From Oscillospiraceae bacterium (GTDB lineage: Bacteria; Bacillota; Clostridia; Oscillospirales; Ruminococcaceae): a stretch of 5,126 nucleotides of DNA. Location: the NCBI GenBank assembly GCA_017828835.1, contig JAGAEK010000181.1, forward strand, positions 1 to 5,126, in the 5' to 3' direction. The translations under genes and the position numbers were made by a program. This document shows positions 1 to 5,126 of this stretch, piece after piece. Numbering within the stretch: the stretch's first letter is position 1; the number at the start of each line of letters is the position of its first letter. The notes below the pieces were generated by a model. The model was not told the DNA's origin. It did not search any database and was given only the letters and a program-made list of their open reading frames with translations.

Positions 1-1
1 A

Positions 2-1744
2 GCCGTTGACGACGATGTTCAGGTGAAAACGCCGGCAGCTGTCGCTTCATACGAAACTGAATCGGCCAAGAAAAAGCTTATCGACGCGGTACGCGGCAGC
101 GACGCCGAAAAAACCGTCGCCGAAAAAGGCATGAGCACTTTGGAAGCTTCAGTTGTTGACATACAGGGAAGCGAAGAGCAGTTGGATTCCGATGAAGTAC
201 AGCTCGAACTTGCACAGCTTGTCGATAAGGCGAAAAAGCCGGTGAAAATAAAGTCAGGAAGCGGAAATACAGAGGAAGAGCGTTCGGAATATGTTTTCCC
301 GCCGATAGATCTGCTCACGAAAAGCGAAGCGGCATCCGAAAAAGATATCGGAGAAGAACTGAAAAACAATGCGGAGAGCCTTGTTGAGACTCTGCGCAGT
401 TTCGGAGTACAGACAAGGATCACTTCGATCTCGCGCGGCCCTACGGTCACGAGATACGAACTTCAGCCGTCTGCCGGAGTTAAAATAAGCAAAATAACGG
501 GACTTGCAGACGATATTGCGCTGAATCTTGCGAGCGCTGGAGTCAGAATAGAGGCGCCGATACCGAATAAGGCGGCGGTCGGAATAGAGGTCCCGAATAA
601 AATCAGAAGTACGGTCGGATTGAGAGAGATCATCGAATCCGAAAGTTTCGAGAAAGAAAGCAGCAAGCTTACCGTCGCGGTGGGGCTGGATATTACCGGA
701 AACGTTATAACGGGAGATCTTGCGAAGATGCCCCACGCGCTTATCGCTGGAACTACCGGTTCGGGTAAATCGGTATGTATGAACAGTTTCATAATGAGCC
801 TTTTATATAAGTCGTCCCCGGACGAAGTGAGACTTATTATGATCGATCCTAAAATGGTTGAGTTCAAAAAGTATGACGGGTTGCCGCATCTTTTGATACC
901 TGTGGTAACAGAACCGAGGAAAGCATCGGGAGCGCTGAATTGGGCTGTGAACGAGATGCTGAACCGTTACAGAACGTTTGCCGATGAAGGCGCAAACGAT
1001 ATAAAATCGTTCAATGCCAAGGCGAAAGAGACAGAAGGGATTGCGCCGATACCGCAGATAGTCATTATAATAGACGAGCTGTCTGATCTGATGATGGCTG
1101 CACCGAAGGAAGTCGAGGACTCGATAATGAGACTTGCACAGATGGGACGTGCGGCGGGAATGCATCTGATCATCGCGACGCAGAGACCGTCGGTAAACGT
1201 AATAACGGGCGTCATCAAGGCAAATATCCCGACGAGGATAGCGCTTATGCTTTCATCTCAAGTCGATTCGAGAACGATACTTGATGCGGGAGGCGCTGAA
1301 AAGCTTTTGGGAAACGGAGATATGCTTTTCCATCCCGCCGGTCTTCCGAAACCGATCAGAGTACAAGGATGTTTTGTTTCGGATTCCGACGTTAAAAAGG
1401 TAGTACAGTTCATAAAGGACGAACAATCCGCAAACTATGACGAGAGCGTTATCGACGATATAGACAGCAGAGCGGCGGCAGAGAGTGAAGCCGAGCAGAC
1501 GGGAGAAGAGAATAGCGACTGCGATCCGATGCTTCCAGCGGCGATAGAATGCGTGATGGAGATAGGGCAGGCGTCGACCTCGATGCTTCAAAGAAAGCTC
1601 AAGCTCGGTTATTCGAGAGCCGGCAGACTTATGGACGAAATGGAAGCGAGAGGAATAATCGGACCGTTTGAGGGCAGCAAGCCGAGACAGATATTGATAA
1701 CCCGTCAGCAGTGGATAGAAATGAAGATGAACAGCGAAAAATAA
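2..1744 (+). CDS. ftsK: DNA translocase FtsK/SpoIIIE, C-terminal part (5' end outside window)
   Basis: ATP-driven double-stranded DNA pump that clears chromosome DNA from the closing septum (FtsK) or moves it into the forespore (SpoIIIE). The frame is open from base 2 with no stop. The GTG at 23 has no ribosome binding site, so the true start and the N-terminal membrane segments lie to the left; family members are usually 750-900 residues. What is present: a charged, acidic linker (to about base 290); the alpha domain (about 290-640, with SRGPTVTRYELQPSAGVK); the RecA-like motor with Walker A GTTGSGKS (749-772), Walker B IVIIIDE (1058-1078) and the family motif TQRPSVNVITG (1178-1210); an acidic spacer (about 1440-1522); and the winged-helix gamma domain (about 1523-1720, ASTSMLQRKLKLGYSRAGRL and GPFEGSKPRQIL), which reads DNA polarity sequences in the family. 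No catalytic residue is missing. FtsK and SpoIIIE cannot be told apart here. The next gene starts 27 nt downstream. Confidence 0.96.
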   Translation, partial: AVDDDVQVKTPAAVASYETESAKKKLIDAVRGSDAEKTVAEKGMSTLEASVVDIQGSEEQLDSDEVQLELAQLVDKAKKPVKIKSGSGNTEEERSEYVFPPIDLLTKSEAASEKDIGEELKNNAESLVETLRSFGVQTRITSISRGPTVTRYELQPSAGVKISKITGLADDIALNLASAGVRIEAPIPNKAAVGIEVPNKIRSTVGLREIIESESFEKESSKLTVAVGLDITGNVITGDLAKMPHALIAGTTGSGKSVCMNSFIMSLLYKSSPDEVRLIMIDPKMVEFKKYDGLPHLLIPVVTEPRKASGALNWAVNEMLNRYRTFADEGANDIKSFNAKAKETEGIAPIPQIVIIIDELSDLMMAAPKEVEDSIMRLAQMGRAAGMHLIIATQRPSVNVITGVIKANIPTRIALMLSSQVDSRTILDAGGAEKLLGNGDMLFHPAGLPKPIRVQGCFVSDSDVKKVVQFIKDEQSANYDESVIDDIDSRAAAESEAEQTGEENSDCDPMLPAAIECVMEIGQASTSMLQRKLKLGYSRAGRLMDEMEARGIIGPFEGSKPRQILITRQQWIEMKMNSEK

Positions 1745-1771
1745 TCGCAAAAAGAGGGACGGTAGAAAGAT

Positions 1772-3676
1772 ATGTCGGGATTTCTTCCGATGTCGATGGA
1801 AGAGGCAAGAGAGCGGGGCTGGGATGAGATCGATGCTGTTTGCGTAACGGGCGACGCCTACGTTGATCATCCGAGCTTCGGAATTGCAATAATATCGCGT
1901 CAGATCGAGGCGTTGGGATATCGTGTCGGAATAATCGCACAGCCCGACGTCAAGGATAAGAACGCCTTTAAGGTATTCGGAAGACCGAAACTCGGATTTT
2001 TCATAACGAGCGGAAATATAGATTCGATGGTGTTGAATTATACCGCTGCAAAAAGAAAAAGAAGCGACGACCAGTATTCGCCCGGAGGAATCGGAGGTAA
2101 AAGACCGGACAGAGCGCTCACCGTTTTTTGCCGTGCTGCAAGAGAAACTTATCCCGACGTACCGATAATGATCGGCGGACTTGAAGCGTCTTTGAGGAGA
2201 TTTGCACATTACGATTATTGGGCGGACAAGGTAATGCCGTCCGTTTTGCTCGACAGCGGTGCCGATCTGCTTTCATACGGTATGGGAGAGCATCAGAACG
2301 AGGAGATACTCAGGCGGCTTTCTAACGGCGAAAAGCCGGAGACAATGACCGACATAAGAGGTACCTGCTATATTTGCGATTGGAAAGAAATACCCGACAG
2401 TATATCTTGCGCGTCGTTCGAAAAAGTGGCGTCGGACAAAACGGCGTACGCGAGAGCAACGAAAATACAGCTCGAAGAGCAGGATCACGTTTACGGGAAG
2501 ACCGTGGTACAGAAACACGGAGATAAATTATTGGTTCAAAACCCGCCGGCGAAACCTCTTGAAAGAGAAGAACTCGACAAGGTCTACGATATGCCGTTTA
2601 TGAGGATGTATCACCCGAAATATGAATCGATGGGCGGAGTACCCGCTATAAAAGAGGTCGAGTTTTCGATAACGCATAACCGCGGTTGTTTCGGCGGATG
2701 CAATTTTTGTTCGATAACGTCTCATCAGGGAAGATACGTTACTTCAAGAAGCCCGGAATCGGTGGAAAAAGAGGCGATAAAGCTGACAAAAAATCCGAGA
2801 TTCAAGGGGTATATCCACGACGTCGGAGGCCCTACGGCGAATTTCAGTGCACCTGCCTGTCCGGGACAAAAAAGCAGAGGCGTTTGCAGAGGAAAAAAAT
2901 GTCTGGCGCCTACTCCGTGTCCGGCGCTGAGAGCGGATCACAGTGAGTATCTAGGAATATTGAGAAAACTGCGCGAGCTTCCGGGAGTGAAAAAGGTTTT
3001 CATACGTTCTGGAATAAGATTCGATTATTTATTGTGTGATAAAGACGAGAGCTTTTTTAAAGAGCTTGTGGAACATCATATAAGCGGTCAGCTGAAGGTA
3101 GCGCCGGAGCACTGCGCGCCGAAGACGCTGGATCTTATGGGGAAACCGCATATAGAAACGTATAATAAGTTTGCAAAAAGATTTTACGAGCTTACGAAAT
3201 CGGTCGGTAAAGAGCAATATCTGGTTCCTTATATGATCTCGTCGCATCCGGGAAGCGAATTGAAGGATGCCGTGAGACTTGCTGAATACATGAAAAAGAA
3301 CAGGATACGTCCGGAACAGGTACAGGATTTTTATCCGACTCCGATGACTGCGTCGACTTGTATGTATTACACCGGGATCGATCCGGAGACGATGAAGCCG
3401 GTATACGTTGCGAGATCTCCGGAAGAAAAGGCTATGCAGAGGGCGCTTTTGCAGTATTACAAACCGGAGAATCGGGAAATAGTAACGAAAGCGCTGAAAC
3501 TTACTGGGAGAACTGATCTTATAGGTACTGGAAGCGGATGTCTTGTCGCGCCGGACACAAGAAGGATCACATATAGCAGAAACAGTCAGCAGCGTAGTTT
3601 GAATTATGAAAAACGCGTGAATGCGGCAAAATTTACGGCAAAAGGGCAAAAAGCAGATGGCAAAAAGAAAAAATAA
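1772..3676 (+). CDS. YgiQ family radical SAM protein (UPF0313)
   Basis: Radical S-adenosylmethionine enzyme of the YgiQ/UPF0313 family, probably cytoplasmic; its substrate is not established. It has 634 residues, near the usual family length. The N-terminal family signature VTGDAYVDHPSFG is at residues 25-37 and GGLEAS at 135-140. The radical SAM core carries the cluster motif CxxxCxxC (C306, C310, C313, read as CFGGCNFC), followed by GGPTANF. A second cysteine set (C363, C372, C377, C383) follows and matches a recurrent family feature. Further family motifs are VAPEH (443-447), SHPGS (491-495) and DFYPTP (519-524). The tail is basic and ends in four lysines. The ATG at 1772 fits the family's N-terminus (FLPMSMEEARERGWDE); the ribosome binding site is weak (AGAGGG at 1753-1758, 13 nt away). 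The last 20 nt overlap the next gene. Family assignment is firm; the biochemical role is unknown. Confidence 0.96.
   Translation: MSGFLPMSMEEARERGWDEIDAVCVTGDAYVDHPSFGIAIISRQIEALGYRVGIIAQPDVKDKNAFKVFGRPKLGFFITSGNIDSMVLNYTAAKRKRSDDQYSPGGIGGKRPDRALTVFCRAARETYPDVPIMIGGLEASLRRFAHYDYWADKVMPSVLLDSGADLLSYGMGEHQNEEILRRLSNGEKPETMTDIRGTCYICDWKEIPDSISCASFEKVASDKTAYARATKIQLEEQDHVYGKTVVQKHGDKLLVQNPPAKPLEREELDKVYDMPFMRMYHPKYESMGGVPAIKEVEFSITHNRGCFGGCNFCSITSHQGRYVTSRSPESVEKEAIKLTKNPRFKGYIHDVGGPTANFSAPACPGQKSRGVCRGKKCLAPTPCPALRADHSEYLGILRKLRELPGVKKVFIRSGIRFDYLLCDKDESFFKELVEHHISGQLKVAPEHCAPKTLDLMGKPHIETYNKFAKRFYELTKSVGKEQYLVPYMISSHPGSELKDAVRLAEYMKKNRIRPEQVQDFYPTPMTASTCMYYTGIDPETMKPVYVARSPEEKAMQRALLQYYKPENREIVTKALKLTGRTDLIGTGSGCLVAPDTRRITYSRNSQQRSLNYEKRVNAAKFTAKGQKADGKKKK
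3643..3646 (+). promoter_or_regulatory. Likely ribosome binding site of the MBL gene
   Basis: AGGG within AAAAGGGC lies 10 nt before the ATG at 3657, inside the ygiQ reading frame. The alternative ATG at 3621 has no purine-rich core at a usable distance, so this site decides the start. The match is short and the region is generally A-rich, so confidence is moderate. Confidence 0.5.
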
Positions 3677-4571
3677 AGGGAAAAACATAATATGGTTTTT
3701 GCTTGCGGTCGCGGTTTTATACATATTAAAAAGCGGTTGGCTCGATAATATTTTCAAAATATCGGGGCTTAAAGAAGGAGTCGTAACGGACGCGCCGCTT
3801 TCGATCCACGTGATCGACGTCGGACAGGGAGAAAGCATACTGATCAAAGGCCCGGAGAAAAATATGCTTATAGACGCGGGAGAAAGCGGAAACGGGCTTA
3901 AAATATGCAATTATCTGAAGTCGCAAGAGGTGGATAAGATCGACTATTTGGTTGCAACTCATCCTCATTCCGACCATATCGGAAGTATGGACTACATTAT
4001 TTCGAGACGCGATATCGATATCGGAAAGATCGTTATGGGAAAACTGCATGAGTCGGTAACGCCGACAAGCCCGGCATACCAGAACTTTTTGAATGCGGTA
4101 AAAAATAAAAATATGAAAATCAAAATAACCGGCAGCGGAGACGAATATGACCTCGGAGACGGGTGTGTCGTAAAGGTTTTGGGACCGACCGAGCCGGTTG
4201 AAGATTTGAACGAAAATTCTCTTGTGATGAAATTGACTTATAAAGATTTTTCCATGTTGTTCGGCGGGGACGCAGGAACAGAGGCGGAAAACAAAATGAT
4301 TTCGGAAGGAATAGACGTTTCGGCGGACGTAATGACGGCGGCACATCACGGAAGCAGCAGTTCGACGTCGGCGAATTATCTGAAAAAAGTAAATCCGGAA
4401 TATGCGGTTATTTCCTGCGGAGTCGACAATGCCTATGGACATCCTCACGACAAAACGCTGCAGAGACTTGCGAAAAACAACGTGAAAGTTTACAGGACCG
4501 ATCTGGACGGAACGGTCGTCATTGCAACTGACGGACAGACTGTTGAATTTAAAATAAGCGGAAAGAAGTAG
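3657..4571 (+). CDS. Membrane-anchored ComEC-type metallo-beta-lactamase-fold hydrolase
   Basis: Stand-alone relative of the C-terminal metallo-beta-lactamase domain of the DNA uptake protein ComEC, 304 residues from the ATG at 3657. A basic N-terminus (MAKRKNKGKN) precedes one hydrophobic segment (about residues 11-24, IIWFLLAVAVLYIL), which suggests a signal anchor with the domain outside the cytoplasm. The fold begins near residue 48 with the family opening IHVIDVGQGESILI. Metal ligands look complete: HPHSDH at 102-107, GGDAG at 203-207 (D205), HHGS at 230-233 and GHPHD at 261-265. The ComEC channel domain is absent, so it need not serve competence; a phosphodiesterase or nuclease activity is inferred from the family only. 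An earlier in-frame ATG at 3621 would add 12 residues but has no ribosome binding site; AGGG at 3643-3646 supports 3657. The start lies inside the end of ygiQ, so translation may be coupled. The partner gene follows after 13 nt. Confidence 0.9.
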   Translation: MAKRKNKGKNIIWFLLAVAVLYILKSGWLDNIFKISGLKEGVVTDAPLSIHVIDVGQGESILIKGPEKNMLIDAGESGNGLKICNYLKSQEVDKIDYLVATHPHSDHIGSMDYIISRRDIDIGKIVMGKLHESVTPTSPAYQNFLNAVKNKNMKIKITGSGDEYDLGDGCVVKVLGPTEPVEDLNENSLVMKLTYKDFSMLFGGDAGTEAENKMISEGIDVSADVMTAAHHGSSSSTSANYLKKVNPEYAVISCGVDNAYGHPHDKTLQRLAKNNVKVYRTDLDGTVVIATDGQTVEFKISGKK

Positions 4572-4576
4572 GAGAG
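4570..4576 (+). promoter_or_regulatory. Ribosome binding site of the DUF3006 gene
   Basis: AGGAGAG lies 8 nt before the ATG at 4585 and is a near-ideal Shine-Dalgarno sequence. Its first two bases are the last two of the TAG stop of the MBL gene (4569-4571). A ribosome finishing the MBL gene therefore sits on this site, which favours coupled translation of the two proteins. Confidence 0.8.
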
Positions 4577-4584
4577 AAGATAAA

Positions 4585-4806
4585 ATGAAAGAAAGAAAAT
4601 ATACGGTCGACAGGATAGAAGACGGGATCGCAACACTTATAGATGAAAACGGAAAGATAAGGAATATACGTATAAAATTATTGCCGCTGGGTACGGAAGA
4701 GACCGATTGCGTTAATTATTCTTGCGGAAAGTATTATCTTGATGAAGAGCGAAAAAACAAGCTGCAGCAAGAAATAAAGCAATTAGAGCAAGAACTTTTT
4801 GAGTAA
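4585..4806 (+). CDS. DUF3006 family small protein
   Basis: Small protein of 73 residues that fits the DUF3006 pattern: an N-terminal VDRIEDGIATLIDENG stretch (residues 8-23, predicted beta strands), a central LLPLGTEE (32-39), then GKYYLDEE (48-55) and a charged helical tail (about 54-73, rich in K, E and Q). There is no signal peptide or membrane segment, so it is probably cytoplasmic. In Firmicutes, DUF3006 genes are often found beside ComEC-type MBL genes, as here, where only 13 nt separate them. The molecular function is unknown. C42 and C47 are close enough to form a pair but do not make a recognisable metal site. The start is well supported by the AGGAGAG site 8 nt upstream. The family call rests on pattern and neighbourhood, without a profile search. 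Confidence 0.83.
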   Translation: MKERKYTVDRIEDGIATLIDENGKIRNIRIKLLPLGTEETDCVNYSCGKYYLDEERKNKLQQEIKQLEQELFE

Positions 4807-4813
4807 TCGTTTT

Positions 4814-4823
4814 AAAGGAAGGA
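4814..4823 (+). promoter_or_regulatory. Ribosome binding site of the FemX-like gene
   Basis: AAAGGAAGGA holds two overlapping purine cores in the 25 nt gap after the DUF3006 stop and ends 8 nt before the ATG at 4832. It selects that start over the next in-frame ATG at 4910. Confidence 0.75.
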
Positions 4824-4831
4824 TTTTTGAG

Positions 4832-5126
4832 ATGACGAGAAGTGAGATAAGTCCGGAGATTAAAAAGGAATATGAAGAATTTGTGAGCGGGCATAAAAAC
4901 GGAGGATTTATGCAGACGCTGAACTGGGGAGAACTGAAAAAATGCAACGGTTGGGATTATGAAGTTGTCATATCCCGCGGAAACGACGGAAAAATAAAGG
5001 GTACTATGCTGTTGCTCATCAGAAAGACTCCGGTTATAAACAGCGCCTACGTATACGCTCCGAGAGGACCCGTTTGTGATTTTGACGATATTGAAACTCT
5101 GGAGGATCTGTTTTGCAAGGCGGCCG
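4832..5126 (+). CDS. FemA/FemB/FemX-family peptidoglycan aminoacyltransferase, N-terminal part (3' end outside window)
   Basis: Start of a FemABX-type, tRNA-dependent aminoacyl transferase. The family adds amino acids from aminoacyl-tRNA to the peptide side chain of lipid II at the inner membrane face, building the cross-bridge of peptidoglycan. The 98 codons present read MTRSEISPEIKKEYEEFV, then the conserved N-terminal elements GGFMQTLNWGELK (residues 24-36), NGWDYEVV (39-46), KGTMLLLIRKTP (54-65) and YVYAPRGPV (71-79). Together these are the usual first part of the FemX GNAT-like fold. The frame runs open to the right edge; complete family members are about 330-420 residues. Which amino acid is added, and at which bridge position, cannot be told from this part. 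The gene follows the DUF3006 gene by 25 nt and is probably in the same transcript. Confidence 0.87.
   Translation, partial: MTRSEISPEIKKEYEEFVSGHKNGGFMQTLNWGELKKCNGWDYEVVISRGNDGKIKGTMLLLIRKTPVINSAYVYAPRGPVCDFDDIETLEDLFCKAA

Noticed and set aside
23..25. GTG at 23 as the real start of the translocase gene
   Set aside because: There is no Shine-Dalgarno upstream, the frame stays open to the window edge, and a start here would leave out the N-terminal membrane domain normal for the family.
1253..2209. 318-codon open frame on the minus strand across the ftsK/ygiQ junction
   Set aside because: It runs antisense to two clearly conserved proteins and its translation is rich in R, S, Y and F with no recognisable motif. 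Long minus-strand frames arise here because the + strand seldom uses TTA, CTA or TCA codons in the matching phase.
2686..2946. 86-codon + strand open frame inside ygiQ
   Set aside because: It lies within the radical SAM core in another frame, is very rich in K, R and G, and has no support as a gene.
3661..3676. Possible programmed frameshift at C AAA AAG AAA AAA before the ygiQ stop
   Set aside because: The A-rich run resembles a -1 slippery site, but a -1 shift does not lead into the MBL frame (which is +1), and no stimulatory hairpin is evident. Ordinary re-initiation at 3657 explains the overlap.
3029..3910. 293-codon open frame on the minus strand opposite ygiQ and the MBL gene
   Set aside because: It is a shadow of two strongly supported + strand genes. 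Its translation shows no domain and it has no convincing ribosome binding site.
3726..4448. 240-codon open frame on the minus strand inside the MBL gene
   Set aside because: The + strand frame has complete MBL motifs; the antisense product is compositionally odd and unrecognisable.
4806..4832. Terminator between the DUF3006 and FemX-like genes
   Set aside because: The gap contains a short T run (4824-4828) but no inverted repeat before it; it holds only the ribosome binding site of the next gene.

Overview
The window looks like chromosomal DNA from a low-to-mid GC Gram-positive anaerobe, most likely class Clostridia (Bacillota). The grounds are purine-rich coding strands, heavy AGA/AGG (Arg) and ATA (Ile) use, AGGAG-type ribosome binding sites, and the gene set itself: an FtsK/SpoIIIE translocase, a clostridial-style YgiQ radical SAM protein, a stand-alone ComEC-type metallo-beta-lactamase, a DUF3006 protein and a FemX-like peptidoglycan aminoacyltransferase. 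I cannot fix the family or genus from this sequence.

All five genes lie on the + strand and are packed tightly. From left to right: the C-terminal two-thirds or so of ftsK/spoIIIE (cut by the left edge, ends 1744); ygiQ (1772-3676); a membrane-anchored MBL-fold hydrolase (best start 3657, ends 4571, overlapping ygiQ by 20 nt); a 73-residue DUF3006 protein (4585-4806); and the first 98 codons of a FemA/FemB/FemX-family transferase (from 4832, cut by the right edge). The gaps are 27, -20, 13 and 25 nt. I see no terminator hairpin, RNA gene, insertion sequence, CRISPR array or substantial repeat, and no non-coding stretch above about 30 nt. The genes are probably read as one transcript whose promoter lies left of the window.

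The ends have envelope and division themes: DNA pumping through the septum (FtsK) and peptide cross-bridge synthesis on lipid II (FemX). The MBL + DUF3006 pair sits between them and is the least understood part. The MBL protein carries an N-terminal membrane anchor and an intact metal-binding set, so it probably works outside the membrane, while the small DUF3006 protein has no export signal. Nothing here is clearly a new system. The best points for a second look are the MBL/DUF3006 pair, the second cysteine cluster of YgiQ, and the overlapping ygiQ/MBL junction.
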